This document shows positions 34,317-43,019 of a DNA stretch of 64,000 bases, one piece after another. Within the stretch, counting starts at the first letter, position 1. Every line of letters begins with the position of its first letter. The position numbers and the translations under genes were made by a program. Source of the stretch: [Actinomadura] parvosata subsp. kistnae (GTDB lineage: Bacteria > Actinomycetota > Actinomycetes > Streptosporangiales > Streptosporangiaceae); the NCBI RefSeq assembly GCF_900323885.1, contig NZ_OOHJ01000030.1:806001-870000 (forward strand). The letters run 5' to 3'. The notes beneath the pieces are model-generated. The model was not told where the DNA came from. It searched no databases and saw nothing but the letters and a program-made list of their open reading frames with translations.

Positions 34317-35279
34317 GTGAAAACCATCACTCGCTTATCGGCCGCCGTCGTAGCGGTCTGCCTGGCCCTGCTCGGCCCCGCGAACCCGGCGGCGGCCGCG
34401 AGCACCATCGTCGACAACGCCACCGCGGGCCAGTTCACCGCCGGCGCCGACTGGGGCACCTCCGCGTGGTCGGCGCAACGCTACGGCGCCGACTACCGGT
34501 TCGCCACCCCGAACACCGTCGCCAGCGACGCCGCCTGGTTCCGGGCCTCGATCCCCGCGGCCGGCCCCCACCTGGTGGAGGTCTGGTATCCGGCGGACGC
34601 CGGCTACAACAGCGCCACCCCGTTCGTGGTGGCCACCGCGGACGGCACCCGCAGCGTGACCGTCGACCAGCGCGCCAACGGCGGCCGCTGGGTCAGCCTC
34701 GGCACGTTCACCCTGGCCGCCGGCGACTACAACGTGGTCGGCGTCAGCCGCTGGACCAGCCAGCCCGGCTACGTCGTCGCCGACGCCATCCGGCTCACCC
34801 CCTCGACCGGCGGGGCCGCGTTCTCCCTGCCCCTGCCGCGCGGCGCGCTGCCCCGCAGCGAGTACGACGACCCGCACCACGACTACCCCGCCATCGACCT
34901 GCCGGTCGGCACCGGCACCCCCGCCTACGCCGTCCGGGCCGGCACCGTGACCGTCATCGACGACAGCCTGTGCGGGCGCGGCATCAACCTGACCGGCACC
35001 GACGGCGCCATCTACACCTACTGCCACTTCTCGTCGTGGTCGGTCTCCAACGGCGCCTCGGTCGGCGTCGGCCAGCAGATCGGGCTGACCGGCAACACCG
35101 GCAACTCGACCGGCCCGCACCTGCACTTCGGCATCCGCACCGGCAGCACGCGGCGCTGCCCGCAGAACTTCCTGCTGGCCATCTACGACGGCACAACCCC
35201 GCCGGCGGCGAGCAGCCTGCCCACCACCGGCTGCTTCTACGCCAGCCGCACGACGGAGCCGGTCATCCCGCTGGGCTGA
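34317..35279 (+). CDS. secreted M23 family metallopeptidase with golvesin-like domain
   Basis: A 320-residue secreted protein. The GTG start has GGAGGGAA at ideal spacing, then a signal peptide (ITRLSAAVVAVCLALLGPANPAAA). Residues about 28-165 form a beta-rich carbohydrate-binding-like domain (GADWGTSAWSAQRYGADYRF) of the golvesin C-terminal type. The C-terminal part is a LytM/M23 zinc peptidase with HxxxD in HHDYPAID and HLHFG. It probably cuts peptidoglycan cross-links or glycine-rich peptides of other bacteria. It is transcribed alone and followed by a hairpin. Confidence 0.87.
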   Translation: MKTITRLSAAVVAVCLALLGPANPAAAASTIVDNATAGQFTAGADWGTSAWSAQRYGADYRFATPNTVASDAAWFRASIPAAGPHLVEVWYPADAGYNSATPFVVATADGTRSVTVDQRANGGRWVSLGTFTLAAGDYNVVGVSRWTSQPGYVVADAIRLTPSTGGAAFSLPLPRGALPRSEYDDPHHDYPAIDLPVGTGTPAYAVRAGTVTVIDDSLCGRGINLTGTDGAIYTYCHFSSWSVSNGASVGVGQQIGLTGNTGNSTGPHLHFGIRTGSTRRCPQNFLLAIYDGTTPPAASSLPTTGCFYASRTTEPVIPLG

Positions 35280-35289
35280 GCCCGGACAT

Positions 35290-35322
35290 CAGGGCGACGA
35301 CCGTGTCCACGTCGTCGCCCTG
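35290..35322. terminator. hairpin terminator
   Basis: A perfect 12-bp stem (CAGGGCGACGAC and GTCGTCGCCCTG) with a 9-base loop lies 11 bases after the M23 gene stop, between convergent genes. It can serve the M23 gene and possibly the ROK gene from the other side. Confidence 0.8.
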
Positions 35323-35441
35323 ACGCGGCAGGCGTCGTCCCCGGGCCTCAGAGCCCGCCGGGCGAGCCCGTTCATTCTCGACGCACCGCCATCGGCGTCG
35401 CGCGAGCCTGAGCGGGACGGCATGGCCGGGTTCCAGCGCGG

Positions 35442-36650
35442 TCACCGCAGGGCGGCCAGCGTGTGGAGCGGGTCGTCCAGGAGGCCGGCGAAGGCGAGCT
35501 CGGCGGCTCCGGCGAGCGTGGTGTCCTCGCCCAGGGCCGTCACGGCCAGGCGGACGCGTTCGCGTGACACCGGCAGCACGTGCGCGTCGATCCGCGCGCG
35601 GACGCGGGCCGCGGCCGCCGGGTAGACGTCGCTGAGCATCCCGCCGAAGACCACGAGCGCCGGGTTGAACAGGTTGATGAGGTTGACGACGCCGACGCCG
35701 AGCCAGTCGCCGACCCGGTCGAGGGCGTCCCGCGCCCGGGTGTCACCGGCCGCGGCGAGGGCGACGACGGCCCGGATGCCGTCGCGCCCGATGAGGCCGT
35801 TCGCGCGTCCGGCGTAGTCGAGCAGCGCCTCCTCCCCCACCTCGGCCTCCAGGCAGCCGCGCGACCCGCACAGGCACGGCCTCCCGTCGAACGGGTTGAC
35901 CAGCATGTGCCCGAGCTCGCACCCGTAGCCCGCGTCGCCGTCGAGGAGCTTCCCGCCGACGATGATCCCCCCGCCGACGCCGACGTCGCCGTGCAGGTAG
36001 ATGAGGTTGTCCACGTCCCGCCCGGCACCCCGTACGTGCTCGGCGACCGCACCCAGATGCGCCTCGTTCCCCACCTCCACGGGCAGCCCGAGCCCCAGCC
36101 CGGCGGCGAGCTCCGGCCCGAACGCCTGGTCCTCCCAGCCGAGGTGCGGCCCGTACCGGACCGTCCCGTCCGCGCGTTTGATCAACCCGCAGTACGACGC
36201 GCCGACCCCCACGCACAACCCGTCCGCCCCGGCGACCAGCTCCCGCCCGAAGCCCGCCAGGACGCCGACGACGTCCTCCAGATCGACCCCCGCCCGCGTC
36301 CGCACGGCCGCACGCCGGTCGAGCACCCGCCCGCCGAGCCCGACCCGCGCCGCGAGCAACCGATCCACGGCGACGTCGAAGGCGAGCCCGTACACCTTCT
36401 CCTGCTCGGGCATGACGACGATGGACGGCCGCCCCGCCCGCCCCTGCCCGGTGGGGACACCCTCGCGGACCAGCCCGGCCGCGATGAGCTCGCCGGTAAG
36501 ATCCATGATCGTGCTCCGGTTGAGGCCCATCCGGCGGCTGAGCACCGCCCGCGACACCGCCCCTTCCTTGTGGACGCACCGCAGCACCTCGCTCAGGTTC
36601 CGCTGCCGCACCTGCTCCTGCGTCCGCACACCCGCCGCCGCTCCCGTCAC
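35442..36650 (-). CDS. ROK family transcriptional regulator
   Basis: A 402-residue XylR/NagC-type repressor. The N-terminal winged helix-turn-helix covers about 10-70 (LSEVLRCVHKEGAVSRAVLSR, SIMDLTGELIAAGLV in two segments). The ROK sugar-kinase-like fold follows, with the zinc motif CLCGSRGCLE and GCELGHMLVNP. The GTG start at 36650 fits the family; an upstream extension is basic and Pro-rich and looks untranslated. It senses a sugar or sugar phosphate. No sugar operon is adjacent, so its targets are elsewhere or within the GH locus 6 kb away. Confidence 0.88.
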   Translation of the reverse strand: MTGAAAGVRTQEQVRQRNLSEVLRCVHKEGAVSRAVLSRRMGLNRSTIMDLTGELIAAGLVREGVPTGQGRAGRPSIVVMPEQEKVYGLAFDVAVDRLLAARVGLGGRVLDRRAAVRTRAGVDLEDVVGVLAGFGRELVAGADGLCVGVGASYCGLIKRADGTVRYGPHLGWEDQAFGPELAAGLGLGLPVEVGNEAHLGAVAEHVRGAGRDVDNLIYLHGDVGVGGGIIVGGKLLDGDAGYGCELGHMLVNPFDGRPCLCGSRGCLEAEVGEEALLDYAGRANGLIGRDGIRAVVALAAAGDTRARDALDRVGDWLGVGVVNLINLFNPALVVFGGMLSDVYPAAAARVRARIDAHVLPVSRERVRLAVTALGEDTTLAGAAELAFAGLLDDPLHTLAALR

Positions 36651-36894
36651 CCCCGCCAGCTTAGAGCTTGCCGCCCTTTCGACCACAACGTCCAGGTCGG
36701 TGGGCTCGAAGCGGGGCACCACATGCACGGGGGTTCTGCCAGACCGGGTCGCCGCCGGCTTGCCAGAGTTCACGCTAGTAGCCCCGAGCGCGCCCGGGAC
36801 ACCTGCACCGCGGTCCGCATGACGTGGGCCGCCGGCTCGCCTCGGGTGGGTAGCCGGTCGCCGGCACAAGGACCTGGAAGGGCGGGCGGCTACC

Positions 36895-37716
36895 ATGATG
36901 TCCGCTCGTTGGGGGGTGATGGCTGTCGTGGCTGATCGGCATCGGAGGGCCGCGGCGCTGGCGCCGTTCGTGGCGAGGGTGAGTGACTACGAGCTGGGGC
37001 CGGTGGGCGTTCATCGGGGGCTGCCCTCCTCCACGTTGTCGATCACGATCCCGCGGTCGGAGGCCGTGGAGATCGGGTGGCTCGGGCGGCCGGGCTCCGG
37101 GCGGCGGTTCGAGGCGGCGGTGGCCGGGCTGCATCTGGGGGCGGCCGAGCTGCGGCAGCGGGGCGGGGCGCGAGGGGTGTGGGTGACGCTCAGCCCGCTG
37201 GGGGCGGTCGCGTTGCTGGGGGTTCCGGCGTCGGAGCTGGCGGGGGATGTCGTCGAGCTGGCGGAGGTGGCGCCGGCGATGGCGGAGTTGCCGGAGCGGC
37301 TGGCGGGCTGCGGGTCGTGGCCGGAGCGGCGGGCGCTCGTCGAGAACGCGCTGCTGGCCGGCCTGGTCCGGAACGAGGGGCGCGCCGGTGGGCCCGCGCT
37401 CCGTGCCGTGCTGGGGGCGTTATCGGCGACGGCGAGGGTGGAGGAGGCGGCGCGGGCTCTGGGGTGGTCCAGGCGTTATCTGAGCCGTACGGTCCGGGCC
37501 GCGTGCGGGGTGACGCCGAAGGAGTACCAGCGGCTGCTCCGGTTCGAGGCCGCGCGGGGTGACCTGGTGGCGGGTGCCCGTGCGGGGGCGGTCAGTCTGG
37601 CGGCGGTCGCGGCGGGGGCGGGGTTCGCCGATCAGGCGCATCTCACGCGGGAGTGGCGGGCCATGGCGGGATGTACGCCGGCCGCGTGGCTGCGCGCGGA
37701 GGGCATGGCCGGGTAA
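36895..37716 (+). CDS. AraC family helix-turn-helix regulator
   Basis: A 273-residue regulator. The C-terminal 90 residues hold the two AraC helix-turn-helices (RVEEAARALGWSRRYLSRTVR, and SLAAVAAGAGFADQAHLTREW with RLRAEG-like end LRAEGMAG). The N-terminal part is a beta-rich sensor without a recognisable ligand. The start is uncertain: ATG at 36895, 36898 or 36919, or GTG at 36928. Its upstream region is shared with the divergent ROK gene. It stops 82 bases before the VOC gene, which it may control. Confidence 0.83.
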   Translation: MMSARWGVMAVVADRHRRAAALAPFVARVSDYELGPVGVHRGLPSSTLSITIPRSEAVEIGWLGRPGSGRRFEAAVAGLHLGAAELRQRGGARGVWVTLSPLGAVALLGVPASELAGDVVELAEVAPAMAELPERLAGCGSWPERRALVENALLAGLVRNEGRAGGPALRAVLGALSATARVEEAARALGWSRRYLSRTVRAACGVTPKEYQRLLRFEAARGDLVAGARAGAVSLAAVAAGAGFADQAHLTREWRAMAGCTPAAWLRAEGMAG

Positions 37717-37798
37717 AGGTCCCAAATCTTCAAGCTCGGCCGCGGCGCCCCTGGAGACGATGGGCCTACGTTGCTTTCGTCTACCAGGAGGACCGCTC

Positions 37799-38146
37799 AT
37801 GTCCGTCCGCCGCGTCATGCCCGACATCCGTTCCGAGGCCATGGAGGAGAGCCGGGACTTCTACGCCCTGCTCGGGTTCGAGGAGGTCATGAACCTCGGC
37901 TGGGTCATGACGCTCGCCTCCCCCACCACGCCGACGGCGCAGGTCACGTTCATCAGCCAGGACCGCAGCGCGCCGGTCGTGCCCGACCTGAGCGTCGAGG
38001 TGGACGACGTGGACGCCGCCTATGCGGCGGTGCAGGCGAGCGGCGCGGAGATCGTGCACGCGTTGCGGGACGAGGAGTGGGGGGTGCGCCGGTTCTTCGT
38101 GCGCGATCCCAACGGCCGGGTGGTGAACGTGCTGAGCCATCGGTGA
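37799..38146 (+). CDS. VOC family (glyoxalase-like) protein
   Basis: A 115-residue vicinal-oxygen-chelate protein with one paired beta-alpha-beta3 set: MPDIRSEAMEESRDFYALLGFE at the start (two segments) and FFVRDPNGRVVNVLSH at the end. The expected metal ligands are incomplete, so it may be a binding or resistance protein rather than an enzyme. AGGAGG lies eight bases before the ATG. Confidence 0.82.
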   Translation: MSVRRVMPDIRSEAMEESRDFYALLGFEEVMNLGWVMTLASPTTPTAQVTFISQDRSAPVVPDLSVEVDDVDAAYAAVQASGAEIVHALRDEEWGVRRFFVRDPNGRVVNVLSHR

Positions 38147-38150
38147 GCGC

Positions 38151-38594
38151 TCAGCCGTGAGCCTGCGCGCGTACGGAGGCGCCCTTGCGCAGGATCCAGG
38201 GCACCAGCGCGCGGTGGATCGGTGACAGCGCCGTCCAGACCACGCGTCCCAGTGGCCGGTCGTACCGGAGGAAGGTGGCCGCCGCCACCTGTCCTTCGGT
38301 GGCGCGCACCACGATGTGGGCGGTCAGGAACCAGGACGCGGCCTCCATGCGGATCCAGTCGGGGCCGCGTTCGGCGATGCGCCAGCCGGCGACGGTGTCC
38401 GGCGACGGCCGCGGGCTGAGGCGCAGGCCGAGGAAGCCGCTCCAGATCAGCCGCTCCGAGGCGTTGGGCACGTCGCCGAACATCGCGCGGGCCCACTGCT
38501 CGGGCGTGGCCCGGACGTCGGTGGCGAGGGTGAAGTGGTCGGTGTAGCCGGACAGCGGGCTGAGCTCGCGGACGGCGGCGGGAATGGTCGTCAC
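38151..38594 (-). CDS. DUF2867-type protein
   Basis: A 147-residue protein that resembles the DUF2867 family (helix-grip-like; TDHFTLATDVRATPEQWARAMF, then LSPIHRALVPWIL at the end). I chose the GTG at 38594, which has GGAGA upstream. The ATG at 38630 would place the start beyond an operator. It is divergent from a TetR gene across two TATACGG-type sites and is probably its target. Biochemical role unknown. Confidence 0.7.
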   Translation of the reverse strand: MTTIPAAVRELSPLSGYTDHFTLATDVRATPEQWARAMFGDVPNASERLIWSGFLGLRLSPRPSPDTVAGWRIAERGPDWIRMEAASWFLTAHIVVRATEGQVAAATFLRYDRPLGRVVWTALSPIHRALVPWILRKGASVRAQAHG

Positions 38595-38611
38595 GCTGGT
38601 CTCCGTTCGTC

Positions 38612-38662
38612 TATACGCTACCGTATACATCGAGGTTAGCCCCAGTTATACGGTGCCGTATA
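38612..38662. promoter_or_regulatory. two TetR operator copies
   Basis: The sites TATACGCTACCGTATA (38612-38627) and TATACGGTGCCGTATA (38647-38662) are 35 bases apart. The second is a perfect TATACGG-N2-CCGTATA dyad. They lie between the divergent DUF2867 and TetR genes and overlap likely -10 regions (TATA-rich in a GC-rich setting). Confidence 0.78.
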
Positions 38663-38680
38663 GACGGTGGACAGGGTGAG

Positions 38681-39265
38681 GTGGGACACATCGTGGGCGC
38701 GATCCGGACACCACGCGACAAGTGGATCGAGGCCGGGCTGCAGGCCCTGGCCGCCGGAGGCCCGGACGCCGTGCGCGTCGAGGCGCTGGCCAAGCGGCTC
38801 GGCGTCACGAAAGGCGGCTTCTACGGATATTTCGCCGACCGCGACGCCCTGCTGACCGCGATGCTGGACACCTGGGAGCGGGAGAGCATCGACGAGGTGA
38901 TCGAGCGCGTCGAACGCGAGGGCGGCGACCCGAAGGCCAAGATCCAGCGGGCGGGCATGCTCACCTTCTCCAGCGACCGCCTGCTGCCCATCGACCTCGC
39001 CGTACGCGGCTGGGCCAGGCGCGACGAGGCGGTCGCCGAGCGGCTGCGGCGGGTCGACAACCGGCGCATGGCCCTGCTGCGCGAGATGATCGGTACGTTC
39101 TGCGCCGACCCCGACGAGGTCGAGGCCCGTAGCGTGCTGGCGTTCTGCGCGGCGATCGGCGCGCACTTCCTGGCCGCCGACCACGCCGGGCGCACCCGCG
39201 CGCAGGTCCTCGCCCACGCCGCCGACCTGCTGCTCGACCGCCCCCGGCCCGCCGCCGGGAGCTGA
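38681..39265 (+). CDS. TetR family transcriptional regulator
   Basis: A 194-residue TetR protein. The helix-turn-helix is KWIEAGLQALAAGG, EALAKRLGVTKGGFYGYFADR. The start is GTG at 38681 or 38693, just downstream of the second operator. It probably represses itself and the DUF2867 gene. A 38-bp tandem repeat follows its stop. Confidence 0.86.
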   Translation: MGHIVGAIRTPRDKWIEAGLQALAAGGPDAVRVEALAKRLGVTKGGFYGYFADRDALLTAMLDTWERESIDEVIERVEREGGDPKAKIQRAGMLTFSSDRLLPIDLAVRGWARRDEAVAERLRRVDNRRMALLREMIGTFCADPDEVEARSVLAFCAAIGAHFLAADHAGRTRAQVLAHAADLLLDRPRPAAGS

Positions 39266-39288
39266 CCCGGCGGGCGCGCAGGCGCGAG

Positions 39289-39412
39289 GCCGCCGGCGCG
39301 AGGCCCGTCCGGGGCGATGGCGCGGGGCCGCCGGCGCGAGGCGCGTCCGGGGCGATGGCGCGGGATCGCCGGCGCGAGGCGCGTCCGGGGCGATGGCGCG
39401 GGATCGCCGGTG
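39289..39412. repeat. 38-bp tandem repeat after a TetR gene
   Basis: Three 38-bp units (39289-39326, 39327-39364, 39365-39402), each containing GGCGCGAGGC, GTCCGGGGCGATGGCGCGGG and a GCC/ATCGCCG start, then a partial copy. The array sits between the TetR stop and the next gene start. Each unit contains an ATG (GATGGCGCGGG), but no sensible short gene follows. Confidence 0.85.
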
Positions 39413-39432
39413 CGGCGTATCGTCGGCGTGTG

Positions 39433-40086
39433 ATGGGTGAGCAACCGCAGCCTCCGCCCGTCGGCGCGTTCGTCGTCCGGATCAAGGCCGGCAGCGTCGC
39501 ACGCCAGGGCCGGGCGAGCCGGCTCCTGTGGGGCCTGGGGATCTGCCTGGCGCTCGTGATCTGGTTCCTGGCCAGGCCCTGGTTCGTCACGACCCCGCAG
39601 GAGAGCGGCGGGTCGGCGGTGCTGGGAGCCGTCGCGTACGTGGTGATCGGCCTCGCCGCCGTCGCCCTGCTGCTCGCCTCGCACGCCGCGTGGATGTTCG
39701 CGTTCGAGCTGGTCAGGCCGCGTTATCTGCGGATCTCGGCCGAGGGCGTCGAGCTCGCCCGCGGCCTGCGTCATGTGCGGTTCGCCTGGCCGCGCATCGC
39801 CTCGGTCGCGATCGTCCCGGGCGCCGGGCGCAAGCCGCACGCCACGTTGGTCCTGCGCCCGGTGTTCGACTTCGCGGGTCCCGACCCGTTCGAGGGGCAG
39901 CGGTTGTCCTGGACCTCCGCGCGCTCGCCGTGGCGGGACAAGGCCACCGACACGATCGGCCTGTGCCGTCTCGACGAGCTGAACACGACGCCGGGGCGGC
40001 TCGACGCCGCCCTCCGCCACTTCAGCCCCCGCCCTGTCACTCCCGGCCCGGACGGGCCTGGGGCGCCTGGCCGGCCGGGCGGCTGA
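39433..40086 (+). CDS. two-helix membrane protein with PH-like domain
   Basis: A 217-residue hypothetical protein. Two hydrophobic helices (LLWGLGICLALVIWFLA and VVIGLAAVALLLASHAAWMF) are followed by a beta-rich cytosolic part (YLRISAEGVELARG, RFAWPRIASVAIVPG). That part resembles the bacterial PH domains found in many actinomycete membrane proteins. A Pro/Gly-rich end follows. It converges on the TIGR03084 gene with no gap. Function unknown. Confidence 0.65.
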   Translation: MGEQPQPPPVGAFVVRIKAGSVARQGRASRLLWGLGICLALVIWFLARPWFVTTPQESGGSAVLGAVAYVVIGLAAVALLLASHAAWMFAFELVRPRYLRISAEGVELARGLRHVRFAWPRIASVAIVPGAGRKPHATLVLRPVFDFAGPDPFEGQRLSWTSARSPWRDKATDTIGLCRLDELNTTPGRLDAALRHFSPRPVTPGPDGPGAPGRPGG

Positions 40087-40875
40087 TCAGAGGAAGACGC
40101 GCGCGACGTCGAGCCACGTCCGCGCGTCCTGGCCGACCGCCGTGAGGCCGGTCTCGGCCAGGGGCCTGCGCCGCGTGACCCGGAGGCAGAAGTCGAGCGC
40201 GCTGCCCTGAACGCGTTGCGCGGCGTCCTCCGGCCCCCACGCCCAGGTCTCGCCGTCGGGGCCGGTCAGCTCGACCCGGAACGGCTCCGCCGGAGGCGGC
40301 AGCTGGGCGGCGTGGAACGACAGCTCCCGCCCCATCACGCCCAGCAGCGCCACGTGCCGGAGCCGGTTCGTCGGACGGTGTTCGACACCCAGCGTGTCGA
40401 ACACGTCCTGCCCGTGCGCCCACGTCTCCATCAGCCGCAGCGGCACCATGAGCGTCGCGTCCGCCTGCGAGCCGTACCACGGGAACACCTGATCAGCCGG
40501 TACGTCCCGGAGCCGCGCCGCCACCTCGCGCCGCCCGGCACGCCACTGTTCGAGCAGCACCGAACGCGGCCGGGCCGCCCCGGCGGCGGCGTCGAGATCG
40601 GCGTACCGGCTGCCCGCGGCCTCCGCCTGCTTCAGCACGGCGTCGAACTCCTCCGGCGCCCGCAGGGCGATGAGCACGTTCGCGTCGGCGGCCGCCAGGT
40701 GGGCGATCTGGTGGGCGATCGTCCATCCGACCGCCGGCGTCGGCTTCGACCAGTCGTCCTCCGCCGCCACCAGGGCGTCGAGCTCGTCCCCTTCGGCCAC
40801 CAGGTCGTCCAGCGCCCGGTCCAGCTCCACCCCGGACATGTCAAGGCCGTAGTTCACCATCGATGCCGCCCCCAT
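40087..40875 (-). CDS. TIGR03084 family metal-binding protein
   Basis: About 262 residues of the TIGR03084 group, related to the mycothiol-dependent maleylpyruvate isomerase N-terminal/DinB fold. His residues in WTIAHQIAHLAAAD and WAHGQDVFD are likely metal ligands, and LLEQWRAGRREVAARL is a core helix. Starts at 40881, 40875 and 40860 are all possible; AGGGGA suits the first two. In mycothiol-producing actinomycetes such proteins may catalyse thiol-dependent transfers. The substrate is unknown. Confidence 0.78.
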   Translation of the reverse strand: MGAASMVNYGLDMSGVELDRALDDLVAEGDELDALVAAEDDWSKPTPAVGWTIAHQIAHLAAADANVLIALRAPEEFDAVLKQAEAAGSRYADLDAAAGAARPRSVLLEQWRAGRREVAARLRDVPADQVFPWYGSQADATLMVPLRLMETWAHGQDVFDTLGVEHRPTNRLRHVALLGVMGRELSFHAAQLPPPAEPFRVELTGPDGETWAWGPEDAAQRVQGSALDFCLRVTRRRPLAETGLTAVGQDARTWLDVARVFL

Positions 40876-41005
40876 CCGCATTCGTCCCCTTGAAGTCGTT
40901 CCGTCCAGCATCCCAAAGATCGAACATCCGCGACCTCTCCCCCTGCACATGCGACGGAACGGGCTCGACCCGCCGCAGCACACGCCGCGGGTGACGTGGT
41001 GATCG

Positions 41006-41392
41006 TCACGGCTCGAGGCGGGCCGGCTCGAACTCCAGTGGCCCGCCCAGCGTCCGCCGCACCGGGGACCGCCGCACCCGTTCGGCCACCGCCTGGTGCT
41101 GGGCCTGGCTCACCGGCGGGTCCAGGACCAGGTCGTAGCGGAAACGCGTGACCGTCTCCTGGCGGTCCAGCGTCACCACGACCTTCGCCTCGGTGCCGAT
41201 GAGCCCCATCTCCTCCAGCGCCATCCGGGCCGTGATGGTCATGCACGAGGCCAGCGCGGCCTCCAGCAGCTCGTGCGGTCGCAGTCCTGCCGTGCCGCCC
41301 ACGCCGTTCTTGAGGGTGTCCGCCCGTCCTGTGTTCCGCCCCGCGCGGAACTCGACCTGGTACGGCGTCGTCAGCGCCCGCGCTTCCACCAT
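41006..41392 (-). CDS. OsmC family peroxiredoxin-like protein
   Basis: A 128-residue OsmC/Ohr-fold protein. The central helix LLEAALASCMTITARMALEE carries the conserved Cys, but the first Cys of the classical pair is not seen where expected (GGTAGLRPHE). It may be a YhfA-like single-Cys member rather than a full hydroperoxide reductase. GGAGGAA stands seven bases before the ATG. It lies next to a hemerythrin gene, which suits an oxidative-stress setting. Confidence 0.83.
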   Translation of the reverse strand: MVEARALTTPYQVEFRAGRNTGRADTLKNGVGGTAGLRPHELLEAALASCMTITARMALEEMGLIGTEAKVVVTLDRQETVTRFRYDLVLDPPVSQAQHQAVAERVRRSPVRRTLGGPLEFEPARLEP

Positions 41393-41464
41393 GGCCTGTT
41401 CCTCCCGATCGCTCGACTCGACTTGGGAACCTAGCGGAGGAGTCCAAGCAATGAGAATGTCATC

Positions 41465-41974
41465 TCACTCTTCGGGAAGAGGGCCCGCGGTGAGCAGGAA
41501 GGCGGGCGGTGCGTCGCTCCACTCGGGGACGTCGAGCGCGTTCAGGGCTGCGGCGATCTTGCGCTCCTCGTAGGTGAAGTGGGATTCCACGAGCGCCGCC
41601 AGGCCGTCCAGCTCGCCTTGCACGTCCCGGGTCCGGACGTCGCCGAGACCGTCCACGAGGCGCTGCAGTCTGCGCAAGGTGTCGCTGACGATCCGGTGGT
41701 CGCGGGTCAGCTCCTCAAGGACCGGCCGTAACTGCGGGAACCGTTCGGCCAGCGCCGGGAAGGCCGTCGCGTCCTCGCCGGAGTGGTGGCGCTCCAGGGC
41801 CGAGCAGAACGCCAGGCAGTGGGCCGCCAGCTCGGGGGCTCGCGCGGAACGGCTCGCCAGGTAGGCGGAGGCGTCCTCGCGGAGGGTGGCGAGCTCCTCG
41901 CGGAGCCAGGCGTGCACGGTGATCAATTGGTTGCCGAACGCGGTGAGGCGGTCGGCGGGGGTGGGAGTGTCCAT
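41465..41974 (-). CDS. hemerythrin HHE domain protein
   Basis: A 169-residue four-helix protein with the metal ligands of hemerythrin: His in VHAWLREEL, H-x3-E in RHHSGEDATAF, His in RDHRIVSD and H-x4-E in ESHFTYEERK. It should bind a di-iron centre and oxygen or nitric oxide. Starts at 41974, 42001 or TTG at 42076 are possible. The last would overlap the end of the decayed WYL gene. Confidence 0.83.
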   Translation of the reverse strand: MDTPTPADRLTAFGNQLITVHAWLREELATLREDASAYLASRSARAPELAAHCLAFCSALERHHSGEDATAFPALAERFPQLRPVLEELTRDHRIVSDTLRRLQRLVDGLGDVRTRDVQGELDGLAALVESHFTYEERKIAAALNALDVPEWSDAPPAFLLTAGPLPEE

Positions 41975-42053
41975 GGGTGTCCCATGTTTCGGCGCCTCCA
42001 TGCCCTCGGCGGCCTGCTTGCCGGGTGCACCGCGACGCTGACGACGGATCCCA

Positions 42054-42767
42054 TCACTCTTGTGATCGTCCGTCAAGCCGGGGGGAGGGGCGCAGGGCTG
42101 TGGTGATGCGGGTGCGCAGGGCGTGCAGGGCCTGGCGGAGCTCGGCCGGTTCGATGGCGGTGAGGTCAGCGTCGAAGGTGAGCAGGAGCCCGGCCAGGCC
42201 CGGCCACGACCACGCGCCGAGCGTGAGCCGGCAGGTGGTGGCGGTGACGTGCTCGACGGTCGATCCGCCGGGGGCGAACCTGGCGACGGTGGACGCGAGC
42301 AGGGCGAGGACGGCCGAGCCGCGGCAGGGCCAGGCGGCGGCCTCGTCGCCGCGGTCGGGTGCGGTCATGACGAAGGCGGCGGGGTCGCCGTGCGGGAGGT
42401 CGCGCCGTTCGAAGGGGTGTGCGTGGGCGGGTGCGACCGGATGCGGTCCACGCGCATGGCGCGCCGGCGGCCGACGGCCGGGTCGTAGGCGACCAGGTAC
42501 CAGCGGGCGGCCCAGACGACGAGGTCGTGCGGCTCCAGCGTGAGCGTGGCGGGCTCGCCGTCGCCGGTGCAGGACACGCGCAGAAGGTGCCGCCGGTTGA
42601 TCGCGCCGCCGACGGCGCGGACGGTCCCGGCGTCGATGGGCGGCGCGGGGAACTCCCAGTAGTTGCGGGCCGGGGAGACGGTGAACGCCTCGGCGCGCAG
42701 GCGGCTGCGCGGGAATCACCTGGTGCAGCGTGGCCAGGGCACGGGCCGCGTTCTCACGGACGCTCCG
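42054..42767 (-). pseudogene. WYL-domain transcriptional regulator, 5'-truncated and frameshifted
   Basis: The minus strand encodes the C-terminal part of a YafY/PafC-like regulator in three pieces. They are RENAARALATLHQVIP (to about 42712), then LRAEAFTVSPARNYWEFPAP through WAARWYLVAYDPAVGRRRAMRVDRI (to about 42425), then HPFERRDLP through LRTRITTALRP. The second break is in ACCCCTTCG and fits the loss of one C; the first break differs. A TAG at 42768-42770 closes the frame upstream, and the DNA-binding domain is absent. The WYL core itself is still well coded. Confidence 0.65.
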
Positions 42768-42852
42768 CTACGGTCACGCGCTCGGAGTCGTCGTGCTGTA
42801 CCTGGTCACGGCGTTCGTGGCGCTCGCGCTTCCCCGGCGATCGGGCGGATGA
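42757..42852 (+). pseudogene. possible C-terminal remnant of a membrane transporter
   Basis: The plus-strand frame ending at 42852 reads LRYGHALGVVVLYLVTAFVAL and then ALPRRSGG before the stop. It looks like the last membrane helix and tail of an MFS-type transporter. No upstream helices exist in frame. It overlaps the broken 5' end of the WYL gene, so a deletion may have joined the ends of two genes. Confidence 0.3.
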
Positions 42853-42893
42853 CGGGCCGTTGACAGCCTTCGGGGAGAGATCTACGATCCGAT

Positions 42894-42983
42894 CGAATCG
42901 ATTCGCTAAGCTCCGCACCCCCTCTCAGCAGCGCCCTTTCCGCCACCGGGCCGTGACTGCGCGCCCAAGTACGGAATCGATTC
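42894..42983. promoter_or_regulatory. two LacI-type operator sites upstream of GH39-like gene
   Basis: CGAATCGATTCG (42894-42905) is a perfect 12-bp palindrome. A weaker copy, GAATCGATTC (42974-42983), is nearer the start codon. The same palindrome precedes the ABC importer and the other large secreted enzyme, so the three units share a regulator. Confidence 0.8.
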
Positions 42984-43019
42984 AGCAAGGGCTGCGACTC
43001 CCCGAAGGAGCCACGCACG

